NCBI GenBank assembly: GCA_949287655.1
Contig: CASEHD010000008.1
Span: 1 to 49,985, forward strand
Origin: an uncultured Christensenella sp.
GTDB lineage: Bacteria > Bacillota > Clostridia > Christensenellales > UBA3700
DNA length: 49,985 bases
Reading direction: 5' to 3'
Made by a program: the position numbers and the translations under genes. This document shows, in pieces, positions 42,072-49,985 of this stretch (positions within the stretch are counted from its first letter, which is position 1; the number at the start of each line of letters is the position of its first letter). The notes beneath the pieces were generated by a model, which saw only the letters and a program-made list of their open reading frames with translations, searched no databases and was not told the DNA's origin.

Positions 42072-44372
42072 TTATTTCGTCTTTTCATCCGAAAGGTCTC
42101 CTTCCTTGTAGACCTTTTTCATCGATTTGTTCTGCAGACGGCGTATACTTCTCTTTTCAAGCTTCTGGTTGCCCGTCGATATTATAAGCAACGCGGGCAA
42201 AAGCACCAGAACGAGTATTCCGCTTATAATCGCACCTCTCGCGATCATAAGAGTTATTTCGCTTACGATTATGTTTGTCGTGATGACAGAGACCGACAGA
42301 CAACAGCCGGCAAGTATCGCGACAGAGGTCAATATCGAAACGCCGCTTTCCGTCAGCGCCGTATAAGCCGCCTCTCTTGCCGAACGCAAGCCCAGATAAT
42401 TCTGATACTTAACAGTATAGAGTATCGCATAGTCGACAGTCGCGCCCAACTGTATCGAGCTTAGTATGATATACGCCATAAAGTTGACAGTCTGACCGAA
42501 GATATAGCTGATCGACAGGTTGACGAATATACCGAATTCTATAACCAGCACGACTATCGTCGACATCTTTATCGACCTCAGAGTGAACAGCAGTATCACG
42601 AAGATTATCGCGACCGACACCAGCGAGACGAACAAAAAGTCGCTCGGTGTGATGTCCTGCAGGTCGCTGACTGCCTGCGTCATACCGGTGATATAGTAGT
42701 CTCCCTCGCCGAAATAATCGTTCAGTATAGCACGGATCTCCGTCAACGCCTTCGTACCTTCGGCGGACTCAGGATCTGTGTCGAGCATTATCGAATACAT
42801 CGTATATCCGTTGTTCAGGAAACCTGTTATCATTGACATATCCATGCCCGAAGACGACATCATCGCGCCGATTTCTTCGTCGTTGACAAGGTTGACGATG
42901 CCTTCGGCGGTATCTTCGGGAAGCATTGAGAACAAGCCCATAACCGCGTTTACGTCGTCGCGCGCCTTTATCTTTTCGAGGAATTCGTATTGGTCTTTTA
43001 CGTTGCTTTCGCCGTTCAGAGTTTCCGTCTTTGCCGGAACTATGACAACGAGCGAGTTGCTTAATGCGTCGACTTTCTGTTCAATTTCCGTGGGGTTGGG
43101 ATCTTCCTCAACGAACTTGATATAAGAAAGCTCGACCATATTCTGCATTATGATCACGGGGATCAGCAAAACGAGCGCGATCGTAACGATCGTCTTTCTG
43201 TGCGTGACCGCGTAAGACGCGACGTTCTTGAACTTTGGAACGACTATCCTGTGCTGAGTCTTTTTGGCGATCTTATCGGTAAGAAGCATGAGACACGGCT
43301 GCAAAAGAATGACCGTTACAAGGCTTAGGAAAACGCCTTTCGCAAGGACGAGACCCAGGTCCTCGCCTATCTTGAACCTCATTGCGAACAGCGCGAGGAA
43401 GCCGCCTACCGTAGTAAGCGCGGAAGCCGATATCGTAGAGAAGGTCTTGGGGATCGCCCTTTCCATCGCGAGTTTATTATCAAGAGTCTTCTTCTGCTCG
43501 TCTGCAAACGAATGCATCAGGAATATTGCATAGTCCATCGAAAGCGCAAGCTGCAATATCGAGGACGCGGCGTAGGTAACGACCGAAACGCTGGGGAGTA
43601 CCAGATTGGTACCCATATTTACGATTATCGAAACGCCGAGCGTCAGCATGAACACGATCGGGTCGATCAGCGAATTTGTCGTAAGAAGAAGAATAATGAA
43701 CATTACCAGCACGGCGACGAAAGCGTATTTGCCGATCTCTCCTATCGTGCTGTCGAATATCTCGCGCGTTATCTGCGTGCTGCCGCCCATCGCGTAGTCG
43801 AGACCTTTGTCAGAAAGATGATTTTCTATCGCCGAAAGCAGATCCATCGCCTCGTTGGAAGAGCTGGGCACGTTGAGCTGAAGCATCATCAGATAAGTAT
43901 CGTCGTCGGGGTGAAACAAAGAAACGACTTCCGGGTTATTCGAAAGCTGCTCCGTCATCGATTTCAGATCGTCGATCGTCAGACCGTATTTTGTCAGAAG
44001 ATTGTTTACGAGAGAAGAAACGAACGGATTGTCCAGCATAGACCAGTCTATGTCCTGCATTTCTTTGAGCAGACCGTACCAGATGATACCGCCGTTTTTT
44101 GTGCCGCCATTTTTTTCGATAAGGGAAACCAGCTCCTGCATATCCTCGTAATTCGCACCCTGCACGCCGATTATGGCGTCGCCCTGCATGTCGAAATTTT
44201 CCTTCATGAAATTCAGACCTTTGGTCATATCGACGTCTTCGGGCAGATAAGAAAGGATATCAGAATTGACGTTTACGTACGACATTGCAAAAAGAGACGC
44301 GATCGTCAGAAGAAGCATCACGCCCAGAAAGATAAGCCTGTATTTAACTATGAATTTTGCAAAGCGTTTCAT
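42072..44372 (-). CDS. MMPL/RND-family membrane transporter
   Basis: This 766-aa protein has the RND/MMPL layout: one N-terminal helix, a large extracytoplasmic loop (residues about 35-200), a bundle of five or six helices, a second loop, and a second bundle. Hallmarks are the helix-4-type motif with Asp in LSMDYAIFLMHSF and its repeat GATVDYAILYTVKY. A basic 35-residue C-terminal tail (SIRRLQNKSMKKVYKEGDL) is cytosolic. It probably moves lipids or hydrophobic compounds using proton motive force. Monocistronic; a -10-like TATATT is unusually close to the start. Confidence 0.9.
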   Translation of the reverse strand: MKRFAKFIVKYRLIFLGVMLLLTIASLFAMSYVNVNSDILSYLPEDVDMTKGLNFMKENFDMQGDAIIGVQGANYEDMQELVSLIEKNGGTKNGGIIWYGLLKEMQDIDWSMLDNPFVSSLVNNLLTKYGLTIDDLKSMTEQLSNNPEVVSLFHPDDDTYLMMLQLNVPSSSNEAMDLLSAIENHLSDKGLDYAMGGSTQITREIFDSTIGEIGKYAFVAVLVMFIILLLTTNSLIDPIVFMLTLGVSIIVNMGTNLVLPSVSVVTYAASSILQLALSMDYAIFLMHSFADEQKKTLDNKLAMERAIPKTFSTISASALTTVGGFLALFAMRFKIGEDLGLVLAKGVFLSLVTVILLQPCLMLLTDKIAKKTQHRIVVPKFKNVASYAVTHRKTIVTIALVLLIPVIIMQNMVELSYIKFVEEDPNPTEIEQKVDALSNSLVVIVPAKTETLNGESNVKDQYEFLEKIKARDDVNAVMGLFSMLPEDTAEGIVNLVNDEEIGAMMSSSGMDMSMITGFLNNGYTMYSIMLDTDPESAEGTKALTEIRAILNDYFGEGDYYITGMTQAVSDLQDITPSDFLFVSLVSVAIIFVILLFTLRSIKMSTIVVLVIEFGIFVNLSISYIFGQTVNFMAYIILSSIQLGATVDYAILYTVKYQNYLGLRSAREAAYTALTESGVSILTSVAILAGCCLSVSVITTNIIVSEITLMIARGAIISGILVLVLLPALLIISTGNQKLEKRSIRRLQNKSMKKVYKEGDLSDEKTK

Positions 44373-44378
44373 ACTCTA

Positions 44379-44407
44379 AATATATTACATAAAAAGTATT
44401 TTGTAAA
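44379..44407 (-). promoter_or_regulatory. possible promoter of the MMPL gene
   Basis: Minus strand: TTTACA (44402-44407), 17 nt, TATATT (44379-44384). Transcription from it would begin at or next to the ATG at 44372, so the mRNA would have almost no leader. Confidence 0.4.
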
Positions 44408-44789
44408 TTGCCTTTTAAGAATTAAAACGGCTTTTTACAAACAATTTACCAAAGCGGCGCGCGGTTGTAAAGAACATGTAAAATCAACGCGTTTTTCCTT
44501 GTCTTCTGCTCGTTAAGTCTGTTTTTAATTGTTCCCCGTATGAGTAATAAAATACCGTTATCCGACGTTTTACCCGCAGTTTTCACCCGTCTTTTCTTAT
44601 TATGATATCAATATTATATGCGGCGGATATCCTCTTTTCACATATATGCCGACACTCGCGGCATTATTGTGTCTGTCGCCTTTACTGTTTTACCCGCGCC
44701 GCAGGCGACAGCCCGTCTCTTTTCTCTGCCCGCTCAAATCCCCGGCGGGCTCTTTAAAAAAACGCATATAAACGGCGGCGCATAAAAAA
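44408..44789. other. non-coding region with a row of hairpins
   Basis: No gene supported. Three inverted repeats stand in a row: 44647-44663 (5 bp), 44673-44711 (perfect 9 bp, 21-nt loop) and 44728-44750 (6 bp, GC-rich, followed by TCTTT). The last could terminate a plus-strand transcript of unknown origin. Confidence 0.45.
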
Positions 44790-44825
44790 CGTCCGCCCTT
44801 TTAACGGGACGGACGGTCTTTTTTA
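44790..44825. terminator. terminator of pckG (bidirectional)
   Basis: GC-rich stem (44790-44798 with 44806-44815, one bulged base), with A6 before it and T-rich sequence after it, giving T-runs on both strands. It lies 39 nt beyond the pckG stop. Confidence 0.85.
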
Positions 44826-44864
44826 TTCGGCGATATCTCTTTTCCTAACCGCAGGAAAAGGGAA

Positions 44865-46643
44865 TTACTTGTTGAGTTTCTTCTCCAGTTCTTCAGCCTG
44901 TTTAGCCAGCTCTTTGGGGAGCTTGTCGCCGAACTTAGCATAGAATTCCTTGATGCCTTCAACTTCTTTCTTCCAGTTATCCTTGTCGATAGCGAGAAGT
45001 CCCTTGACGGTGTCGACGTTCATGTCGAGACCTTCGATATTGATGTCCTCTGCCTTCGGAACGTAACCTATTGCGGTCTCCTCTGCGTCGACTTCGCCGG
45101 CGATTCTCTTGAGCATCCAGTCGAGGACTCTCATGTTGTCGCCGAAGCCGGGCCAGATGAAGTGACCTTCGTCGTCCGTTCTGAACCAGTTGACGTTGAA
45201 GAACTTGGGCTGCTTATCCTTGTCTACGCTCTTGCCCATGTCGAGCCAGTGCTGCCAGTAGTCTCCCATGTTGTATCCGCAGAACGGAAGCATAGCCATA
45301 GGATCGCGTCTTACAACGCCGACAGCGCCCGCCGCAGCAGCGGTGGTCTCGCTTGCCATGATGGAGCCGACGAATACGCCGTTCTCCCAGTCCTTAGCCT
45401 GGTATACGAGCGGAGCGGTCTTTGCGCGTCTGCCTCCGAAGATGAACGCGCTGAGCGGAACGCCGTTGCCGTTCTCGAATTCGGGGCTGATGCAGGGGCA
45501 GTTTACAGCGGGAGCGGTAAATCTGCTGTTCGGATGAGCGCCCTTTTCTGTAGAAGTCTTGCCGTTCCAGGGGTTGCCCTTCCAGTCGATAGCATGCTCG
45601 GGCGGATTCTTGTCGAGTCCTTCCCACCAAACGGTGTTGTTTTCCAGATTGTGGCAAACGTTGGTGAAGATCGTGTTCTTTCTGGTAGCCGCAAGAGCGT
45701 TGGGGTTGGATTTCTGGTTGGTGCCGGGAGCAACGCCGAAGAAACCGTTTTCGGGGTTGATCGCATACAGTCTGCCGTCCTTGCCCTTTCTGATCCAGGC
45801 GATATCGTCGCCTACACAGAACACTTTGTAGCCGTTCTTTCTGTAACCTTCCGGCGGAATGAGCATCGCGAGGTTGGTCTTGCCGCAAGCGGACGGGAAA
45901 GCAGCCGCCATGTAAACGGTCTCCTTATTCGGCTTTTCGATACCGAGGATGAGCATGTGTTCAGCCATCCAGTTTTCGTTCTTACCCTGGTAAGAAGCGA
46001 TACGCAGAGCGAAGCACTTTTTGCCCAGAAGAACGTTGCCGCCGTATGCGCTGTTGACGGAGATGATCGCGTTGTCCTCGGGGAACTGGCAGATATATCT
46101 CTTTTCGGGATCGACGTCGCATTTAGCGTGCGTGCCTCTGACGAAATCGTTGCTGTCGCCGAGAGCCTTGAGTACGTCTGCGCCGACGCGGGTCATGATC
46201 TTCATATTGAGAACGACGTAAATGCTGTCGGTAACTTCGATACCGATCTTGGAGAGCGCGCCGCCGACAGGACCCATCGAGAACGGAATAACGTACATCG
46301 TTCTGCCCTTGTATGCGCCGTCAAGTATGCCGTACAGCGTAGCGTAAGCTTCTTCGGGTTTCCACCAGTTGTTGGTAGGACCGCAGTCCTCTTTGGTGCG
46401 GGAGCAGATGAACGTTCTGTTCTCTACGCGGGCAACGTCGTTTTCCTTGGTACGGTGAAGGAGGCAGCCGGGGAGCAACTCTTCGTTGAGTTTGATCATC
46501 TCGCCGGTAGCGATAGCTTCAGCAGTCAGTTTGTCGTAAAGTTCCTGAGAGCCGTCGATCCAGACCACTTTGTCGGGTTTGCAACGGTTCACAGTCTCTT
46601 CCACGAACGCAAGCACTTGCTTATTGGAAGTCAAATCTGTCAT
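44865..46643 (-). CDS. pckG: phosphoenolpyruvate carboxykinase (GTP)
   Basis: This 592-aa enzyme interconverts oxaloacetate + GTP with PEP + GDP + CO2. It belongs to the GTP class: GPVGGALSKIGIEVTDS, the kinase-1 P-loop FPSACGKTNLAM, the metal-site GDDIAWIRKGKDG, NPENGFFGVAPGTN, FGGRRAKTAPLVYQ and NWFRTDDEGHFIWPGFGDN. In fermentative Clostridia it often runs toward oxaloacetate, feeding succinate or propionate; direction cannot be read from sequence. A palindrome overlaps its -35 box. Confidence 0.97.
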   Translation of the reverse strand: MTDLTSNKQVLAFVEETVNRCKPDKVVWIDGSQELYDKLTAEAIATGEMIKLNEELLPGCLLHRTKENDVARVENRTFICSRTKEDCGPTNNWWKPEEAYATLYGILDGAYKGRTMYVIPFSMGPVGGALSKIGIEVTDSIYVVLNMKIMTRVGADVLKALGDSNDFVRGTHAKCDVDPEKRYICQFPEDNAIISVNSAYGGNVLLGKKCFALRIASYQGKNENWMAEHMLILGIEKPNKETVYMAAAFPSACGKTNLAMLIPPEGYRKNGYKVFCVGDDIAWIRKGKDGRLYAINPENGFFGVAPGTNQKSNPNALAATRKNTIFTNVCHNLENNTVWWEGLDKNPPEHAIDWKGNPWNGKTSTEKGAHPNSRFTAPAVNCPCISPEFENGNGVPLSAFIFGGRRAKTAPLVYQAKDWENGVFVGSIMASETTAAAAGAVGVVRRDPMAMLPFCGYNMGDYWQHWLDMGKSVDKDKQPKFFNVNWFRTDDEGHFIWPGFGDNMRVLDWMLKRIAGEVDAEETAIGYVPKAEDINIEGLDMNVDTVKGLLAIDKDNWKKEVEGIKEFYAKFGDKLPKELAKQAEELEKKLNK

Positions 46644-46719
46644 ATATGATTCTCCTTGTAAAAATATTTCGGATTAAGGTCGCGGAACGCGGTTGTCACC
46701 TTGCTCCGCAATTGTTAAT

Positions 46720-46749
46720 ATTATATCAAACATTGCCGTTTTTGGCAAT
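46720..46749 (-). promoter_or_regulatory. pckG promoter with an overlapping operator-like palindrome
   Basis: Minus strand: TTGCCA (46743-46748), 17 nt, TATAAT (46720-46725). The -35 box lies inside an 18-nt palindrome, ATTGCC-N6-GGCAAT (46732-46749), with perfect 6-bp arms. A dimeric repressor bound there would block RNA polymerase. The regulator is not identified. Confidence 0.7.
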
Positions 46750-46921
46750 TAAATTGTTGTCTTTTTTGCAACCTTTCCTGCCGCTTGTTTTTGCTCTCTC
46801 TTTTACGGCAATCCGTACGCGATAATAATAAAATAAAACGCGGCGGATAAAAAGACGCCCGGAAAACTTATCTCCCGGCGATACGCTATGCTTTTTTCGC
46901 GTGCGGACGCGCGGATCCCTG

Positions 46922-48094
46922 CTACTCCGCCGCCTTGAAATTGTAGACGGGATATATCCTGTCGTCGACCGAGACTGTGTCTTTTACGAGGCTGACTATC
47001 TCGTCCGCGGGTTTATATGCCGACGGCGCTTCGTCCAGCGTTTCGCTGTTGACCGTCGTCGAATATATCCCCTCCATCGAAGCAACGTATTCGTCAAGAT
47101 CAATGTTTTCTCTTGCTTTCGCCCTCGACATAAGTCTGCCCGCGCCGTGGGGCGCCGAATAATTCCAGTCGGGATTGCCCTTGCCCGTTCCTATTATGCA
47201 GCCGTCTCGCATATTGAGAGGTATGAGCACCTTTTGCCCCTCTCTCGCGCATATCGCTCCTTTCCTTATATAGCCGTCCTCGCCGATATAATTGTGAAGG
47301 GTCGTGAAACCGCTTTCTACGTCGGCTTGCGGAAAGCATTCCCCGAGAATTATGGTCGCCATCTTTTTTCTGCTGAGATCCGCATATTCTCCGCAAAGCG
47401 CGGCGTCGGCAAGGTAGTCCCGCATAGACTGCCCTTCCAGATAATTAAGCCCTTTCGGAAGCGGATCTGAAGCGAGCGCTTTCAGCTCATCGTTGATGTC
47501 TTTAAGCCTTCCTTCCGCATTACATCTTTCTATCACGGCGGCAGATCTTTTCTCTCTTCTTTCCTTACAGGCGACGTCCTGATAAAACTCCGCAACCTGT
47601 ACGCCCAGATTGCGGGAGCCGCTGTGCACGATAAGATAATACCCGCCTCTTCTGTCCGTATCGATCTCTATAAAATGGTTGCCTCCGCCGAGAGTGCCGA
47701 GCGATCTCTCTATCCTGTCGCGGTTGCGTATCTTATTGCGGCAACGCAGGCGGTTGAAAATGTCTCTCGCTTCGGGCGAAAATTCTCCGGTATTCATACC
47801 TGCGGGGATACGCCTTTTTATCACGTCGTCGACTTTCCCGAAATCGGGCGATACGTTTCCCAGCGGAACGCAAAGCATGCCGCAAGAGATGTCCACTCCG
47901 ACCAGATTGGGCACGACCTTGTCCTTAAACGGAGCGGTAAAACCGATGACGCACCCGACGCCCGTATGCACGTCCGGCATAATTCTTATCGGCTGCCCGT
48001 CGAAAATACCGCTTGCACAAAGCGTACGCAGCTGTTCCAGCGCAGTGCTTTCTACTCTGTCTGTAAATATTTTAACGTTGTCGAATTCTATCAT
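46922..48094 (-). CDS. rtcB: RNA-splicing ligase RtcB
   Basis: This 390-aa GTP- and Mn-dependent ligase joins 2',3'-cyclic phosphate (or 3'-phosphate) and 5'-OH RNA ends. Metal-site motifs: MPDVHTGVGCVIGFT (Asp, His), GVDISCGM (the conserved Cys), GTLGGGNHFIEI, IVHSGSRNLG, and APHGAGRLMSR, the HGAGR motif that bears the guanylated histidine in the family. No archease gene is adjacent, as is usual for bacterial short RtcB. It may serve RNA repair. Confidence 0.95.
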   Translation of the reverse strand: MIEFDNVKIFTDRVESTALEQLRTLCASGIFDGQPIRIMPDVHTGVGCVIGFTAPFKDKVVPNLVGVDISCGMLCVPLGNVSPDFGKVDDVIKRRIPAGMNTGEFSPEARDIFNRLRCRNKIRNRDRIERSLGTLGGGNHFIEIDTDRRGGYYLIVHSGSRNLGVQVAEFYQDVACKERREKRSAAVIERCNAEGRLKDINDELKALASDPLPKGLNYLEGQSMRDYLADAALCGEYADLSRKKMATIILGECFPQADVESGFTTLHNYIGEDGYIRKGAICAREGQKVLIPLNMRDGCIIGTGKGNPDWNYSAPHGAGRLMSRAKARENIDLDEYVASMEGIYSTTVNSETLDEAPSAYKPADEIVSLVKDTVSVDDRIYPVYNFKAAE

Positions 48095-48114
48095 ATTCCC
48101 TTCCTTTGACTTAT

Positions 48115-48341
48115 ACCAGCCCAGAATAATACGAACCAGCCCTGAGGTGCGCCTTTTATGCGTTTTTTAGCGATTCTCACTTGAAAATATTATAATATTA
48201 TCTGCGTTCGTTTAAACCGGCAAATTTTTGTCGATACAAGGCAAATGCCGCAGGTAATATCAGACATATTATCAAGGCATTTAACACAGTAGCTACGAAA
48301 ATTTGCCGCTTTAAACCGGGTTCGTATTATTCTGGGCTGGT
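48115..48341. mobile_element. 227-bp palindromic MITE-like element
   Basis: The element is bounded by perfect 23-nt terminal inverted repeats (48115-48137 and 48319-48341; left end begins ACCAGCCCAGAATAATACG). A second inverted pair sits inside (AAATGCC at 48243-48249 with GGCATTT at 48276-48282), and the sequences flanking it (AAACCGGCAAATTTTTG near 48213-48229, and its inverse near 48299-48317) also pair, so most of the element can fold into one long hairpin. It has no open frame. One arm recurs at 6348-6423. No clear target-site duplication was seen. Confidence 0.78.
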
Positions 48342-48446
48342 GTCGACGGCGGTATGCCCGTACGAATATTATACGACTCCTCGTCTCGTTTCGTCAACAT
48401 TATAACCGCATTTTATATCTTTGTAGCGTGTTCGATTTTATAAATG

Positions 48447-48476
48447 TTGCAAAATTTAACGATTTTATGATAAAAT
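48447..48476 (+). promoter_or_regulatory. possible promoter of the HtrA-like gene
   Basis: TTGCAA (48447-48452), 18 nt, TAAAAT (48471-48476), about 65 nt before the start codon. Confidence 0.45.
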
Positions 48477-48542
48477 CAGTTTGATTTTAAGATTAATTTC
48501 ATAGACTCGGAATATACTTTACACAAATCACGGAGGTATATC

Positions 48543-49859
48543 ATGAAACCACGCAGCAGATTTTTTTTGATAACGGTAATAGCGATATCGGCGGTATTCG
48601 TATCCGTGTTCTTCGCTTCGTGCCTGACAAACGAAACGCAGGGCGAATCGGCTTATGAAATAGCCGTCAAAAACGGCTTTGAAGGCAGCGAAGAGGAATG
48701 GCTCGAAAGCCTTAAAGGCGATGACGGTGCGGACGGCATAGACGGAACGAACGGCAAAGACGGCGAAGACGCGTTCACTCTCGAAGAACTGGTCGACTAC
48801 TACCTTGAAAACAACCCCGGATCGACTGTGGAAGACTTTTACGCGTCGCTCGGACTCGACGTAACCCCCGGCATCAAGTCGATAGTTCAGACCGCTTTAA
48901 AAAGCTCCGTCGGCATAATCTGCCGGACCACCTACCGCACCCCGATGGGTCAGAGCGAACAGGCATGGTCGGGCTCCGGCGTCATATACAAGCTCAGCGG
49001 CAACACCGCGTATATAATCACCAACTACCACGTCGCGTACGACAGCTATAACAACAAATATTGCGAGAACATAAAACTCTATCTCTACAACCGCGTGCTC
49101 GAAGACGATATGATTGAAGCGACCGTTATCGGCGCTTCCAAAGACAACGACATCGCGGTACTTAAAGCGACGTCGGACCTCTTCCTGGAAAACACCGTTC
49201 AGGAGGTCAAGGTCAATACGTCCGATCCGGTCGCGGGTCAGGCGACTTTCGCGATAGGCTGCCCCACCCTTTACACGTTCTCCGTAACCTCGGGCATCGT
49301 ATCCGTCGAATCCGAATACATCACGACATCTTCTTCCGAAAACGTGCGCGTCTACCGTACCGACGCGGCTCTTAACAGCGGCAACTCGGGCGGCGGTATG
49401 TTCAACGAATACGGCGAACTCATGGGCATATCGGACGCGAAATCTTCCGACACCACCGACGATAACGTCTGCTACGCTATCCCCGCTTCTCTTGCCGTCG
49501 CAGTCGCAGACAACATTATCGAAAACGGCGGCAGACGCTTTATGATGGGTGTGTCCATGAATCTCACCGACATGACGACCTATGTCGACGACGACGGAAT
49601 AATACGCACTATCTACACCTATGAAGTATCTGAGGTAAGCAAGGAATCAGCCGCATACGGAAAAGTCGAGGTCGGCGACATAATGGTATCGGTCGCGCTG
49701 AACGACGAAGAAAGCGTAAAGATAGACACTTCTTTCAGGGCGCAGGAATATCTGATGAACGCGCGCCCCGGCGATACCGTCAACCTGACAGTCAAGAGAG
49801 GAGAAGAAACCTTAACCGTGCAGATGACCGCGTCCGAAGAATATTTTACCGCGATCTGA
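48543..49859 (+). CDS. HtrA-like lipoprotein serine protease with collagen-like linker
   Basis: This 438-aa S1C protease starts with a lipoprotein signal (hydrophobic 8-25, FFASC lipobox, Cys27), so it should sit on the outside of the membrane. Residues 36-57 are an SAYEIAVKNGFEGSEEEW-type motif, followed by a short Gly-x-y run (GDDGADGIDGTNGKDGED, 59-76). The trypsin-like domain has the triad His163 (ITNYHVAYD), Asp203 (DNDIAVLKA) and Ser282 (NSGNSGGGMF). A PDZ-like C-terminal domain ends the protein (GDIMVSVALND, ARPGDTVNLTVKRGEE). It probably degrades or refolds damaged exported proteins. GGAGGT lies upstream. Confidence 0.9.
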   Translation: MKPRSRFFLITVIAISAVFVSVFFASCLTNETQGESAYEIAVKNGFEGSEEEWLESLKGDDGADGIDGTNGKDGEDAFTLEELVDYYLENNPGSTVEDFYASLGLDVTPGIKSIVQTALKSSVGIICRTTYRTPMGQSEQAWSGSGVIYKLSGNTAYIITNYHVAYDSYNNKYCENIKLYLYNRVLEDDMIEATVIGASKDNDIAVLKATSDLFLENTVQEVKVNTSDPVAGQATFAIGCPTLYTFSVTSGIVSVESEYITTSSSENVRVYRTDAALNSGNSGGGMFNEYGELMGISDAKSSDTTDDNVCYAIPASLAVAVADNIIENGGRRFMMGVSMNLTDMTTYVDDDGIIRTIYTYEVSEVSKESAAYGKVEVGDIMVSVALNDEESVKIDTSFRAQEYLMNARPGDTVNLTVKRGEETLTVQMTASEEYFTAI

Positions 49860-49886
49860 TAATAACGGATAAAAACGCGCGCCCCG

Positions 49887-49985
49887 TTGATGTGCACCCC
49901 AAAAGTTAGACACTTTTGGAGGTGCATATTTTATGGCAAAAAAAGGGCAAAAGCAAAAGAAGTATAGCGTAGAGTTCAAGATATC
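49887..49985 (+). mobile_element. left end of an IS3-family insertion sequence (cut by the window edge)
   Basis: The terminal sequence TGATGTGCACCCCAAAAG, continuing to GTTAGACA, resembles the inverted repeat of IS3-family elements of the IS150 group. Its arms fold into a hairpin with the following CTTTTGGAGGTGCA. The first orf starts 46 nt inside. The other end is beyond the window. Confidence 0.75.
49933..49985 (+). CDS. IS3-family transposase OrfA, N-terminal fragment
   Basis: Seventeen codons are visible (MAKKGQKQKKYSVEFKI) before the window ends. Such a lysine-rich start leading to YSVEFK is typical of the helix-turn-helix OrfA of IS3-family elements. The GGAGGTG upstream is inside the terminal hairpin, which would shield it in read-through transcripts. 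Confidence 0.75.
   Translation, partial: MAKKGQKQKKYSVEFKI

Noticed and set aside
45162..46649. 495-codon plus-strand open frame opposite pckG
   Set aside because: Antisense shadow caused by the strong codon bias of pckG; the translation has no recognisable motif.
1..49985. tRNA, rRNA or CRISPR array
   Set aside because: No TTCGANNCC-type tRNA arm with matching acceptor, no rRNA blocks and no regularly spaced short repeats were seen on reading both strands.

Overview
The window (about 50% GC) looks like chromosome of an endospore-forming anaerobe of the class Clostridia, probably an uncultured gut lineage. The evidence is a full-length spoIVA, a [FeFe] hydrogenase with group B type motifs, a GGGtGRT/NifU-like pair, HPr kinase with a degenerate HPr, RNase J, DUF4364, the DUF512-der pair and GTP-dependent PEP carboxykinase. 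Most genes are on the minus strand, in tight operons with 1-4 nt overlaps, AGGAGG-type ribosome binding sites and clear TTGACA/TATAAT promoters. No tRNA, rRNA or CRISPR array was seen.

Layout. 1-6.3 kb: tail of a dGTPase-like gene; operon tyrS-yigZ-ilvE (ilvE broken by a short out-of-frame deletion); a lipoprotein; and the strongly expressed-looking NifU-like/GGGtGRT pair. 6.3-13 kb: a secreted or anchored EEP phosphoesterase, an aldo/keto reductase, a cytidylate-kinase-like protein, an NSS sodium symporter, a duplicated repeat and an orphan protein. 13-19.5 kb: an HPr-like protein without the catalytic histidine plus DUF4364, a zinc-ribbon membrane protein, an operon (HAD phosphatase, hprK, a 58-aa acidic protein, a YwaF-like membrane protein), and uvrC. 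19.5-25.2 kb: a candidate small RNA, an ArsR regulator, two very cysteine-rich small proteins near spoIVA, and a two-gene operon encoding a TIR-methyltransferase fusion and a GNAT acetyltransferase. 25.2-37.6 kb: aminotransferase-yfcE-hydrogenase; DUF512-der; and a long operon starting rnj-trmR-trhP (RNA decay and wobble-uridine hydroxylation/methylation), then a glycosyltransferase, a Dabb protein, a cyclophilin and a membrane protein. 37.7-50 kb: a second zinc-ribbon membrane protein, a sugar nucleotidyltransferase, serC-serA, an MMPL transporter, pckG with an operator-like palindrome on its promoter, rtcB, a palindromic MITE-like element, an HtrA-like lipoprotein protease with a collagen-like linker, and the left end of an IS3-family element.

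The best candidates for something undescribed are the TIR-methyltransferase/GNAT operon, the cysteine-rich small proteins beside spoIVA, the Crh-like HPr, the small RNA candidate at 19.6 kb, and two families of inverted-repeat-bounded non-coding elements. All functional statements come from reading motifs and gene order; no database search was run.
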